NCBI GenBank assembly: GCA_965277835.1 | Contig: OZ255841.1 | Location: 1,178,001 to 1,242,000, forward strand | Direction of reading: 5' to 3' | Source: Arcticimaribacter sp965277835 | GTDB taxonomy: Bacteria > Bacteroidota > Bacteroidia > Flavobacteriales > Flavobacteriaceae | DNA: 64,000 bases | In this document: one piece after another, positions 26,744 through 36,230 of the stretch | Numbering within the stretch: position 1 is the stretch's first letter | How the letters are laid out: every line of letters starts with the position of its first letter | Translations under genes and position numbers: made by a program | Notes under the pieces: model-generated | Databases searched by the model: none | What the model was told of the DNA's origin: nothing | The model's input: only the letters and a program-made list of their open reading frames with translations

Positions 26744-28432
26744 ATGAGAATTAATTTATTATCTAAAAAAATTATTCTTCTAGTGCTAACAATTTCGGTT
26801 GTGGCCTCTTGTGGGAAAAAAAATAATTCCCGAGGAACAGGGTGGGGTATTAACTCCAAAAAAGGAGGATTTCAATACAATGTAGATTTTTCAGATCAGG
26901 AAACTGGTCCAGGTCTTGTTTTTGTCGAAGGCGGAACGTTTACGAAAGGACAAGTACAAGATGATGTAATGCACGATTGGAACAATACTCCAAATCGTCA
27001 ACATGTAATGTCTTTTTATATAGACGAAACAGAAGTAACCAACATAATGTATCTTGAATACCTTGACTGGATTGTTTCGGTTTTTCCGCAAGATCAACCA
27101 GAATATAAGCAACTTTATAATGGGGTGTTACCCGATACGTTAGTTTGGAGAAATCGATTAGGATACTTAGAAGAATTAACTTCTAATTATTTGCGTCATC
27201 CTGCTTATGCCGAATACCCTGTAGTAGGTGTAAATTGGCTTCAAGCTGTTCAGTTTGCCGAATGGCGAACCGATCGTGTAAACGAATTTATCTTAGCACG
27301 CGAATCATATATTCAAGATGATGCCCGATATACCCAAGTTGATCCTAATAGTACATTTAGTACAGGCGCTTACATCAAAAGACCCGAAACAACATATGGC
27401 GGAAAAATTGATAGCTTGACAGGTAAAAAAGGAAGAGCAAAACAAGATACCACAGAAATAAATGTATACGCTGGTATTGATACAGGCGTTTTACTGCCTT
27501 CATACCGTCTTCCTACCGAAACAGAATGGGAGTACGCTGCCTTGGCACTTGTTGAAGACAGAGAATATAATACATACCGTGGAAAAAAGAAATATCCTTG
27601 GTCTGGGGAATATAGCCGTTCTGAACAAAGACGTACAGAAGGAGATCAATTAGCAAACTTTAAACTTGGAAAAGGAGATTATGGTGGAATTGCAGGTTGG
27701 TCAGACGATGGTGCAGACATTACAATTCAAGTAAAATCTTACCCTCCAAATGATTTTGGGCTATATGATATGGCAGGCAACGTTGCCGAATGGGTAGCAG
27801 ACGTATATAGACCCATTGTTGACGATGAAGCAAGTGACTTTAACTATTATAGAGGGAATGTTTATCTTAAAGAAGTTATAGGAGAGGATGGAAAAGCTCA
27901 AGTTATATCTCCAGATTTATTAGTTTACGACACCTTGCCAAATGGTAAAGTACTTTTATCGAGACTTCCTGGTCAATTAGAAGAAGTAGCCGTTGATGAA
28001 GAGGATACTTTTTTAAGACAAAATTTTACTGACAGTGACAATAGAAACTATAGAGATGGTGATGTAGAGTCAACACGCCTTTTTGATCGTTTTAAGGAAG
28101 AAGGCGACGACAATGCAGTTGCTACTAATAATACTCCAGAGAGTTCAGGAATGTATAATGCCCCTATTCATCCGAATATTACTACAGATGAAAACGGTCA
28201 AATAATACGACAAAAAGATCAGGGAAACGCTAGGACATCTTTAATTACAGATGAAGTTAGGGTATATAAAGGAGGGTCTTGGAAGGATAGAGCCTATTGG
28301 CTAGACCCTGCTCAAAGAAGATTTTTACCACAATATATAGCAACAGACTATATAGGCTTCCGCTGTGCAATGAGCCGATTGGGTTCTAAAAGCCAAATCA
28401 AAAAAACGCCTCGACATAAACGCAAGGGCTAA
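26744..28432 (+). CDS. gldJ: Gliding motility lipoprotein GldJ
   Basis: GldJ is an outer-membrane lipoprotein needed for gliding and for T9SS function, where it supports GldK. The 562-residue protein has a lipobox ending in C23 (SVVASC). It also has a formylglycine-generating-enzyme-like fold: FVEGGTFTKG, FYIDETEVTN, YPVVGVNW, YRLPTETEWEYAA, YDMAGNVAEWVADVY and the C-terminal GGSWKDRAYW to IGFRCAM block. It diverges from porV, and murF follows after a terminator. Confidence 0.95.
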   Translation: MRINLLSKKIILLVLTISVVASCGKKNNSRGTGWGINSKKGGFQYNVDFSDQETGPGLVFVEGGTFTKGQVQDDVMHDWNNTPNRQHVMSFYIDETEVTNIMYLEYLDWIVSVFPQDQPEYKQLYNGVLPDTLVWRNRLGYLEELTSNYLRHPAYAEYPVVGVNWLQAVQFAEWRTDRVNEFILARESYIQDDARYTQVDPNSTFSTGAYIKRPETTYGGKIDSLTGKKGRAKQDTTEINVYAGIDTGVLLPSYRLPTETEWEYAALALVEDREYNTYRGKKKYPWSGEYSRSEQRRTEGDQLANFKLGKGDYGGIAGWSDDGADITIQVKSYPPNDFGLYDMAGNVAEWVADVYRPIVDDEASDFNYYRGNVYLKEVIGEDGKAQVISPDLLVYDTLPNGKVLLSRLPGQLEEVAVDEEDTFLRQNFTDSDNRNYRDGDVESTRLFDRFKEEGDDNAVATNNTPESSGMYNAPIHPNITTDENGQIIRQKDQGNARTSLITDEVRVYKGGSWKDRAYWLDPAQRRFLPQYIATDYIGFRCAMSRLGSKSQIKKTPRHKRKG

Positions 28433-28440
28433 TCTAAAAT

Positions 28441-28473
28441 AAAAAGGCATTTTTTTAAAGAAATGCCTTTTTT
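28441..28473 (+). terminator. Hairpin terminator between gldJ and murF
   Basis: A perfect 12-bp stem (28441-28452 with 28461-28472), an 8-base loop and a T run follow eight bases after the gldJ stop. It ends only about six bases before the murF start codon. Confidence 0.8.
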
Positions 28474-28478
28474 GTTAT

Positions 28479-29762
28479 ATGGAAATAGAGCAAATTTATA
28501 ACCACTTTATTCATTCATCTTGCGTTGCAACTGATACAAGAAAAATAAAATCTAACTGCCTTTTTTTTTGCTTAAAAGGAGAACACTTCAATGGTAATAC
28601 ATTTGCTAAAGAAGCCTTAGAAAAAGGTGCTAGTTATGTTGTTGTTGATGATCCAAATTATTACTTAAAAAACAAACAATATATTTTAGTTGACAATAGT
28701 TTAGATGCTTTACAAAAACTTGCGCAATATCATAGAAGGCAATTTTCTATACCTGTAATAGGCATTACAGGGTCAAATGGAAAAACAACTACAAAAGAAC
28801 TTATTTACAGTGTTTTGTCTCAACAATTCAGAACCACATCTACTATAGGAAATCTGAATAATCATATTGGAGTACCTCTTACCCTCTTAAACATAGATTC
28901 TGAAACTGAAATAGCTATAATAGAAATGGGAGCCAATCATATAAATGAAATTGCTTTTCTTTCTTCTTTAGCAGAACCTACACACGGCTATATTACTAAT
29001 TTTGGGAAAGCACACTTAGAAGGTTTCGGCAGTATTGAAGGCGTTGTTCAAGGTAAATCGGAGCTCTTTGAGTATCTAAAACGTAATGATGGTGTTACTA
29101 TAATTAACTCGAAAGAAAGCAAAATGGTAGCCCTGACTAAAAATCAAAACACATTTTCTTTTGGAGACACAAAAGACACCGATGTATTACTACAATATAA
29201 AACTCTAAAAAATGAATGCCTCTCTTTTATTGTAGATAATCAAATAATTGAAAGCAACCTTAAAGGCGCATATAACAATTCTAATATTGCTGTTGCTATT
29301 ACTTTTGGTCTTCATTTTAAAATGCCTTTAGAGTTAATAAAAAAAGGGATTGAAGCATATAGCCCAAAAAACAACCGCTCGCAATGGGTAAACACAGGTA
29401 CTAATACTTTGGTTTTAGATGCTTATAATGCAAACCCTAGTAGTATGAAAGCTGCATTAAACGCCTTTTTTGAAGCCCAAAAAGATAATAGGGTTCTTAT
29501 TTTAGGAGATATGCTAGAACTAGGGGATTATGCCCTAGAAGAACACCAAAAAATTGTTGAACTCATTAGTTCTAAAAAAACAGATGCCGTTATACTAGTC
29601 GGTTCTATATTTAAGCAAACCTCAACGTCTTCTAAAATAATAACGTTTGCAAATACCGAGGACACAATTCATTATCTAGAAAAGAAGTGCTTCCGCAATA
29701 AAACCATTTTTATCAAAGGGTCAAGAGGTATTGCCTTAGAGGTATTGCAAAACTATCTTTAG
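28479..29762 (+). CDS. murF: UDP-N-acetylmuramoyl-tripeptide--D-alanyl-D-alanine ligase
   Basis: MurF adds D-Ala-D-Ala to the UDP-MurNAc tripeptide in the cytoplasm. The 427-residue protein has the Mur-ligase P-loop GSNGKTTTKE, the EMGANHINEI segment, and the DAYNANPSSM motif of the C-terminal domain. murF next to gldJ is a common flavobacterial arrangement. A terminator hairpin sits just ahead of the start codon, so either there is read-through or an internal promoter supplies murF. The 3' end overlaps the convergent BNR protein gene by four bases. Confidence 0.96.
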   Translation: MEIEQIYNHFIHSSCVATDTRKIKSNCLFFCLKGEHFNGNTFAKEALEKGASYVVVDDPNYYLKNKQYILVDNSLDALQKLAQYHRRQFSIPVIGITGSNGKTTTKELIYSVLSQQFRTTSTIGNLNNHIGVPLTLLNIDSETEIAIIEMGANHINEIAFLSSLAEPTHGYITNFGKAHLEGFGSIEGVVQGKSELFEYLKRNDGVTIINSKESKMVALTKNQNTFSFGDTKDTDVLLQYKTLKNECLSFIVDNQIIESNLKGAYNNSNIAVAITFGLHFKMPLELIKKGIEAYSPKNNRSQWVNTGTNTLVLDAYNANPSSMKAALNAFFEAQKDNRVLILGDMLELGDYALEEHQKIVELISSKKTDAVILVGSIFKQTSTSSKIITFANTEDTIHYLEKKCFRNKTIFIKGSRGIALEVLQNYL

Positions 29763-32700
29763 TCTATCGAAATTTGTTTTACGTCTTTAAAATGCGATGC
29801 GTTTGCCTCTTCAATTTTAGACCGTAATTCTGGCCACTCTTTTTCAAAGAACGCATTGGTCTGTTTTAGTGCTGCTTTAAGCTCATCTTTTGCATGTTCC
29901 ATTAGCGTACTTTCGGTAGAGGTAATTCCTCTTTGGCGACTACCAACATACCACGAAGCAATTCCAATTCGTGTCATAACTGTACTTTCGGGGTTTCGAA
30001 CTATTCCTTGTCGCTTATCTTCCTTACCTATATAAAGTGCTATCAATAAATCTATAGACTTAACGTTATCTTTTATGTCTTTCTTCAACGCTTTTATATC
30101 TTCTCCTTTTCTGTCTTTAAACAGTTTTTGGTATTCCGTCAAAGCGTTTTTACTCTCAACCAGTTGCTTAACCGATTTCGATGCTTTATCTAAAAGGGTT
30201 TCAAGTTGTTTCGAAGCATCATAAACAGCATCAATAGATTTCGGGTCAATATCGAGTCTTGGGTCTGTTTTAATCAAAATACTTTGCTCGGACTTTTCAT
30301 CGCTGTAGGCTAATACTAATTTATACGTATTTGGCTTTACTCTAATCCCAGAAGGTTCTTTCTTTTGTTTCTTAATTTTTCTGCTAGGTCGCTCAACGCC
30401 TTTCTCGTCTAAGTTCCAATGCCAACGATAAATCCCTTTTTCTTTTGGTGCTTTTTTCTTTAACGTACGAATTAACCTATCCCCATCATAAACCATAAGA
30501 GTTAAAGAGTCTTTAGACGTGTCTTTCTTCTTTTCTTTAGCGTCTTTCTCTTTAGCTTCTTTTTCTTTAGTTTCTTTTTCCTTTTTTACTAGAGGGTTTA
30601 CATAGTATGAAATCATAGCCCCATACTTACGGTTAGTCCCTTGATACATAGCATCTGCGCCAAAGCGGCTACCTGTTGGTTGCTGATACGCTGCCAAGTA
30701 AGCTACTGGCGGTTCAAATAATTGTATTTTACTTGACACTGGATTCGATGCAAGTGCACGTAGAGGTCTAATATCATCTAACACCCATGCTGCTCTTCCA
30801 AAAGTTCCAATAACCAAATCATGTTCTCTCGACTGAATTACCAAGTCTTTTACCGATACTGTCGGAAAAACTTTAGAGTCGAACTTTTCCCATTTAGCAC
30901 CTGCGTTTAATGATACATAAAGCCCATCGTCTGTGCCTAAAAACATTAAATTAGGGTTTATAAAGTCTTCAACTATACTTAATGCGTAACTCTCTGCATC
31001 TTCTGACCCCACAATACGTTCCCAAGATTTCCCGTAATCGCGGGTTCTATACGCATAAGGCGTATAATTAAATCTTCTATAGTCATTGGCTACTAAAAGC
31101 GCTTCTCCTTTATTTCTTTGCGATGCTTTTATTTGCGTAATCCAACTTCCTTTTGGTAGCCCTTTAATGTTATTTGTAACCTCGTTCCAATTTCCGCCTC
31201 CGTCTTGAGTAAAATGCACACGACCATCATCAGAAGCAACCCAAAGCATATTTTCTTCAACAGGCGAAGGTTCAATAACCAAAAGGGTGCAATAGTTCTC
31301 AGCCCCAGTAGCATCTAATGTTAATCCTCCGCTTTCGCTTTGCTTTTGTTTTTCTGGGTCATTTGTTGTTAAATCTGGCGAAATAACAGTCCATGTTTCC
31401 CCTTTGTTTTCACTTTTATGAACAAATTGACTTCCAAAATACACCGTACTATTATCAAATGGGTCTTGTCCAATAGCGGCATTCCAATTAAATCTCAGCT
31501 TTACTTTTGGGTCAGAGTGTGTAGGACGTACAGTATAGTTATTCCCTGTTTTCCAATCGTATCGCGAAACATAACCTTGTTGACTCATAGCATACCCATA
31601 GCGAGAGTCGTCTAAATCTGGAACAACATCAAACCCATCACCAAAGGCTATCTCTTGCCAATACGAATTTCTAATGCCTTGCACTTTCCAAACATACGCC
31701 GGACCTCTCCACGAGCCATTGTCTTGCATCCCTCCATATACATTATACGGGTACTCATCATCTACATTTATATGATAAAATTGAGCCACAGGAATATTCC
31801 CAATAAAACGCCACGATTTACCTCCGTCGTGCGTAATGTTTAGCCCTCCATCGTTTCCATCAATCATAAAAGAACCATCTTGCGGATGAATCCACCATGC
31901 GTGATGATCGGGGTGTACGCCATTATTAACACGATACGCAGGCATAAGCTGGGTAAAGTTTTTACCTCCATCTTCCGACACATTAACATATGTAAATACA
32001 GAATATACCCTGTTTTCATTTTGCGGATCTACAGCAATATCAGAATAATAAAAAGGTCTGTTTCCTATATCTTTCTTGTCATTAACTTTCTTCCATTTAA
32101 AACCTCCATCTATAGATTTATATAAGGCATTCTTTTTCGCTTCAACTAATGCATAGATAATATTTGTCTTATTTGGTGCAATCGCCAATCCTATTCTACC
32201 TAAGTCACCTTTGGGTAAACCATCTTCGTCTGTTCTTTTTTTCCAATTCTCGCCGCCATCATAACTAATATATAGTCCGCTACCAGCACCTCCCGATTTA
32301 AAAAACCAAGGGTCTCGCTTATGCTCCCACATAGCAGCTATTAGTTTATTTGGGTTCGAGGGATCCATAACGAGGTCTGCAGCTCCCGTTTTGTTATTTG
32401 TGTATAACACCTTCTTCCAAGATTTTCCTCCATCTGTGGTTTTATAAACCCCACGCTCAGGATGTACGCCCCAAGGAGAACCTATTGCAGCTACATAAAC
32501 CACATTAGGGTTAGTAGGGTCAATTATAACACGGTGAATGTGTCTTGTTTTTTCAAGCCCCATAGACTTCCATGTCTTTCCGCCATCTAGCGATTTGAAT
32601 ATACCATATCCTCCATTAAGGCTATTTCTAGGGTTGCCTTCTCCTGTGCCTACCCAAATTACATCGGGGTTAGATTGTTGAATAGCTACAGCTCCTACCG

Positions 32701-32956
32701 ATGCTGTTATCTGGTCATTAAAAATGGGCTCCCATTTTATACCGCCGCTAATAGATTTCCATAACCCTCCCGAAGCCGTACCTACATACATAACATCTGG
32801 GTTAGAAACTACCACATCAATAGCAGTTATACGCCCGCTCATACCTCCTGGTCCAATATTCCTTGGGGCAGCATGCTCTAGCCATTTTGTAGAAAATTGT
32901 TGTGCATTAATTTGAATTGCAAAACTTATAAAAAGTATTGAGAGTATAGCTTTCAT
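29759..32956 (-). CDS. Secreted sortilin/VPS10-like BNR-repeat protein
   Basis: A signal peptide (about residues 1-19, ending INAQ) precedes a large region with many BNR/Asp-box repeats of the form SxDGGxxW, as in VPS10/sortilin-type beta-propellers of about ten blades. After about residue 780 comes a Lys/Glu-rich low-complexity stretch, then a C-terminal region rich in helices. Such proteins of 1,000-1,100 residues are frequent in Bacteroidota and are often annotated as glycosyl hydrolases, but no catalytic residue can be named. I see no clear T9SS C-terminal domain. Confidence 0.82.
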   Translation of the reverse strand: MKAILSILFISFAIQINAQQFSTKWLEHAAPRNIGPGGMSGRITAIDVVVSNPDVMYVGTASGGLWKSISGGIKWEPIFNDQITASVGAVAIQQSNPDVIWVGTGEGNPRNSLNGGYGIFKSLDGGKTWKSMGLEKTRHIHRVIIDPTNPNVVYVAAIGSPWGVHPERGVYKTTDGGKSWKKVLYTNNKTGAADLVMDPSNPNKLIAAMWEHKRDPWFFKSGGAGSGLYISYDGGENWKKRTDEDGLPKGDLGRIGLAIAPNKTNIIYALVEAKKNALYKSIDGGFKWKKVNDKKDIGNRPFYYSDIAVDPQNENRVYSVFTYVNVSEDGGKNFTQLMPAYRVNNGVHPDHHAWWIHPQDGSFMIDGNDGGLNITHDGGKSWRFIGNIPVAQFYHINVDDEYPYNVYGGMQDNGSWRGPAYVWKVQGIRNSYWQEIAFGDGFDVVPDLDDSRYGYAMSQQGYVSRYDWKTGNNYTVRPTHSDPKVKLRFNWNAAIGQDPFDNSTVYFGSQFVHKSENKGETWTVISPDLTTNDPEKQKQSESGGLTLDATGAENYCTLLVIEPSPVEENMLWVASDDGRVHFTQDGGGNWNEVTNNIKGLPKGSWITQIKASQRNKGEALLVANDYRRFNYTPYAYRTRDYGKSWERIVGSEDAESYALSIVEDFINPNLMFLGTDDGLYVSLNAGAKWEKFDSKVFPTVSVKDLVIQSREHDLVIGTFGRAAWVLDDIRPLRALASNPVSSKIQLFEPPVAYLAAYQQPTGSRFGADAMYQGTNRKYGAMISYYVNPLVKKEKETKEKEAKEKDAKEKKKDTSKDSLTLMVYDGDRLIRTLKKKAPKEKGIYRWHWNLDEKGVERPSRKIKKQKKEPSGIRVKPNTYKLVLAYSDEKSEQSILIKTDPRLDIDPKSIDAVYDASKQLETLLDKASKSVKQLVESKNALTEYQKLFKDRKGEDIKALKKDIKDNVKSIDLLIALYIGKEDKRQGIVRNPESTVMTRIGIASWYVGSRQRGITSTESTLMEHAKDELKAALKQTNAFFEKEWPELRSKIEEANASHFKDVKQISID
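30534..30578 (-). repeat. Three 15-base tandem repeats coding for KEK(D/E)(A/T)-type units
   Basis: Units at 30534-30548, 30549-30563 and 30564-30578 differ at only a few bases. They encode a Lys/Glu-rich pentapeptide repeat inside the BNR protein. Such in-frame repeats can change length without breaking the gene. Confidence 0.75.
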
Positions 32957-33083
32957 AATTTCGGTTTATGGATTAACAATAATTTTTAAAGATAAGTAAA
33001 AAACTTTTGAAATATTTATGCTTTAAAAAACAAGACATTAACTCCGTTTATAAGTGTAATATTGGAGTTCTAATTTTAGAAGT

Positions 33084-34607
33084 CTATTTTTTAAAAATAC
33101 TCATGCTTTCATTATAAATAGGGCTATCTATTGCCAAGAAATCTAAAACACTATGAAACACATTGTGTTGCGATAAGGTTTCGTTAGGCTTAAGCTCTTT
33201 AGAGTCATCGGACAACCAAACAATAAATGGAATTTCCAATTGTTCTTGTGGGGCTATACTTTTTGGTATTCCGTGCATATATAAGTTCTTTTCTCCTAAA
33301 GACTCCCCATGATCAGAAACATAGAACATAGAACTATCATAGGCGTCTAACTGTTTTAATTTTTCGATTAGCGTATGTAAAATATAATCTGTGTAAACAA
33401 TGGTATTATCATACGCGTTTATCAACTCTTCTCTGGTGCATTCTCCCAACTCAACACTTTTACACACTGGCATAAACGTATTAAACCTTTGCGGATATTT
33501 TTTATAATACGTAGGCCCATGACTTGTACTTGTGTGTAACACTAATAGTATTTTGTTTTTTTCACTTGCCGCTATCTGTGCTTCCAAATTAGTAAGTAAT
33601 ATCTCGTCATAATTACACCCCTCGCCTTGGCATATTTCTTCTAAGTCTCGTCTTTTCTGGTAATTTTTAATATTCACTGTGGGTTCGCCCCAATTGGTAG
33701 TACGCCAAATAACGTCTACATCATTTCTAAATAAATAATTTGGTAAAATTTCATATAACTTGCTCGTCTCTTTGTGTTCTAAAATACACTTAACTCCTGC
33801 TGTCGTATAAGTTGCGCACGCATTAGATTTATAAACATAAACATTGTCTGTTTTTGATAGCAAAGGGTTTGTGTCTTTCTCATATCCGTATAAAGAAAAG
33901 TTTTCGCTCCTTGCAGATTCCCCAATAACAAGAACTGCAATTGATTTTTTATTATCTTTTAGTGTTATGTCTGGCAGCAAAATTTGTTGCTTATTTTCTT
34001 TTCTCTTGTGGTGATAAAAAAGATGCGTGTTAACCACATAAGACCACGGCATAGCCAAGCCTCCCAAAACTTTGGAGTTATCATCAATCCACAACCAGTT
34101 GCTAGAATTAGCATAAACAAGAGAGGCAATAAAAATTAGCGTTAAAGAAATATGTTTCAAAAATGGTTTAAGCCTTACTTTAATAAGTTTAACCTTAACA
34201 ATCAATACACTAGGTACTATTCCCAAAAGAATCAAATACACAAATAAGCTAAAAGATAAAAAACTACTAGCCTCATCATAATTAGTGTTAAACACATTGC
34301 CAATCATTGTTTCGTCTATTATAACATTATAGGTGTTTATAAAGTATATTGCTATTGCATTTATACACGAAAAAAGAACTAGCAATAGTTTGCCAATAAA
34401 CCGAGACGCAAATAATAGTATATAAAACACAAAAGCATTTAAAACAACTGTTAAAACCAACAGACTAGCAAGCATAAAAACCCTGTCTAGTCCTTTGTTG
34501 TTCAAATTGTCAACAGCAAATTGAAACATTGGGATATAATATAAAAGCACATTGAGAGTACTTGCTATCAGCACAAAATAGCTTGATTTTATTTTACGTT
34601 TTAACAT
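33084..34607 (-). CDS. Phosphoethanolamine transferase, EptA-like (sulfatase fold)
   Basis: Five N-terminal membrane helices (to about residue 170) are followed by a periplasmic sulfatase-like domain. The metal-binding IGESAR motif, the nucleophile T266 in ACATYT, SDHGES and a late MHG give the EptA/MCR active site. Such enzymes move phosphoethanolamine from phosphatidylethanolamine to lipid A or other surface glycans, lowering negative charge and polymyxin sensitivity. The six conserved-looking cysteines in the soluble domain fit the disulfide pattern of the family. It is transcribed alone. Confidence 0.88.
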   Translation of the reverse strand: MLKRKIKSSYFVLIASTLNVLLYYIPMFQFAVDNLNNKGLDRVFMLASLLVLTVVLNAFVFYILLFASRFIGKLLLVLFSCINAIAIYFINTYNVIIDETMIGNVFNTNYDEASSFLSFSLFVYLILLGIVPSVLIVKVKLIKVRLKPFLKHISLTLIFIASLVYANSSNWLWIDDNSKVLGGLAMPWSYVVNTHLFYHHKRKENKQQILLPDITLKDNKKSIAVLVIGESARSENFSLYGYEKDTNPLLSKTDNVYVYKSNACATYTTAGVKCILEHKETSKLYEILPNYLFRNDVDVIWRTTNWGEPTVNIKNYQKRRDLEEICQGEGCNYDEILLTNLEAQIAASEKNKILLVLHTSTSHGPTYYKKYPQRFNTFMPVCKSVELGECTREELINAYDNTIVYTDYILHTLIEKLKQLDAYDSSMFYVSDHGESLGEKNLYMHGIPKSIAPQEQLEIPFIVWLSDDSKELKPNETLSQHNVFHSVLDFLAIDSPIYNESMSIFKK

Positions 34608-34812
34608 AAATATTTGTTATTATATATACTATTGGGATTATAGAAAACAGTAACACTTAATTTGGTTTTCATAGGTTATAAAAATAAGTAAATAAAAATA
34701 TGTAATAGAACTAAATTTTTAAATTCAGTTCATAACTTTACTCTGTTAATTGAACAACGCTATTAATACAATTAAATTACCCTAAATTTAATAGGAACGC
34801 TCAACAAAAATT

Positions 34813-35367
34813 ATGAAACGCTTAATTTACTTATTTTTAAATGGAGGCTTGTTATTGATAACCTGCTGCTGCAATTCTTCTGCTTCAAAAAAAGTGAATA
34901 ATGCACCCATTACCACCGAAGACACTAAACCTTTGCCTGTAGAATTACCCAAAGGAGAGGGTCTATATGTTTTTAAAAACACAGACGTTTTAGACTCTAC
35001 TTTATTTACAAATAATGAGTTTTCTACATTTCGAAAATCCATAGAAACTATAAAAGAACTCGACCCAAAAGAATTAAATTTTTACTTGTCAACATGCGTT
35101 CAAGAAACAGATAAGTTACTTAAAGCGTCTCTACATAAAACATTTGAAGTGTCTCCAGTAAAAAGTAGGTTACGCATCATAAAAACAGATCTTTTAAAGT
35201 GCTATTACTTTAGTCAAGAAAACGACATTACGTCTTTGAACAGTTCTTTGACAGATTTATTCAACTCATATAATATATTTTTAATGCGCATTGATGATCT
35301 TGCACAAGACCAAAAAGCACTAAGAAACAACGAGTTTGAAGTTAGGAAAACAAACGATAGTTTATAG
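34813..35367 (+). CDS. Small lipoprotein of unknown function
   Basis: The 184-residue protein has a lipoprotein-type start: a hydrophobic stretch and the sequence LLITCCC, where one of three adjacent cysteines should be lipidated. The mature part, after a Pro/Thr-rich linker, is predicted mostly helical and rich in charged residues, with no motif I recognise. It stands alone between 205 bases of AT-rich DNA and the convergent HTH gene. Confidence 0.7.
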   Translation: MKRLIYLFLNGGLLLITCCCNSSASKKVNNAPITTEDTKPLPVELPKGEGLYVFKNTDVLDSTLFTNNEFSTFRKSIETIKELDPKELNFYLSTCVQETDKLLKASLHKTFEVSPVKSRLRIIKTDLLKCYYFSQENDITSLNSSLTDLFNSYNIFLMRIDDLAQDQKALRNNEFEVRKTNDSL

Positions 35368-35408
35368 CTAATTTTTAGCTTATATACGTTGTTCTACTTA
35401 GTCCTTTC

Positions 35409-35612
35409 TCAAGATTCTTCAAAATAAAATAAATCTTCAACCCGAGTTTTTAACTCCATCGAAAGTTTAAGACCTAACTCTATACTTGGATTATATTTAT
35501 ATTTTTCAATCGAAATAATTGTTTGCCTACTAACCCCGACCTTTTCTCCCAATTCCTCTTGTGTCAGTCTTTTTTTCCTCCGAATTTCCTTTACCCTGTT
35601 TCTTAATTCCAT
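35409..35612 (-). CDS. XRE-family helix-turn-helix regulator, small
   Basis: The 67-residue protein is almost entirely one HTH domain: the LTQEELGEKVGVSRQTIISIE segment is a standard Cro/CI-type helix-turn-helix, followed by the LSMELKTRVEDLF tail typical of YozG-like regulators. It starts one base after the membrane-protein gene, and such pairs usually form one small operon in which the HTH protein represses both genes. The signal is unknown. Confidence 0.88.
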   Translation of the reverse strand: MELRNRVKEIRRKKRLTQEELGEKVGVSRQTIISIEKYKYNPSIELGLKLSMELKTRVEDLFYFEES

Positions 35613-36056
35613 TTAAATTCTTCTATAAAGGGTTATGTGAGCTAACGATTTTATTATTGAAATTGAAACAACTATAGCAAAAGAATAAAAAATAACATCT
35701 TCAACATTAATTTTAAACGTAGCTGTGATTAAAGATAAACCAATAACGGAAAAAATAAAAGACAGAAACACTATTTCATATATATAGTACCCCAGTTTAT
35801 ATATTTTTAAATCTATTAATGTGTCTCTTTCGTCAGAAATTTTTTTCTTCTTAAAGAGAAGTTCAACAATAGAAAAGGTTATAATAAAGTATATAACCGA
35901 AGTAATTACTATACTTAAAATAAAGCTAAAAGACACTTCCGAATTAGTTAGCAACTCATGTCGCTCTTTATATAATGTCGGTATAAAAAATACAAGTAAA
36001 ATAATACTATAAAATAATTCAATAAGGACGTGGGTTTCTTTTTTAGATAAATTCAT
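35613..36056 (-). CDS. Four-helix membrane protein paired with the HTH regulator
   Basis: The 147-residue protein has four hydrophobic helices (about residues 10-28, 42-66, 88-110 and 120-142) with a Lys/Asp-rich cytoplasmic loop between helices two and three (FKKKKISDERDTL). This looks like the DUF2178-type partner proteins that accompany small XRE regulators, though I cannot confirm the family. It is directly upstream of the HTH gene with no gap. Confidence 0.7.
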   Translation of the reverse strand: MNLSKKETHVLIELFYSIILLVFFIPTLYKERHELLTNSEVSFSFILSIVITSVIYFIITFSIVELLFKKKKISDERDTLIDLKIYKLGYYIYEIVFLSFIFSVIGLSLITATFKINVEDVIFYSFAIVVSISIIKSLAHITLYRRI

Positions 36057-36230
36057 TTTTAAATATGTTAAGTTTTCTTTACAAATATATATTAATTTTT
36101 GTAAAGAGTACTTAACATTAAAGAATTTTATTTATTCCTATAAAAACTAAATGAAATGTGAATTCAATTCAAATAAATATATGAAAAACAAAAAATTATA
36201 TTAATTTAGAGAACATTAAATTCAAATGCT

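Noticed and set aside
33068..33081. Small palindrome after the phosphoethanolamine transferase gene as a terminator
   Set aside because: The stem is only six pairs with a two-base loop and no T run follows on the minus strand.
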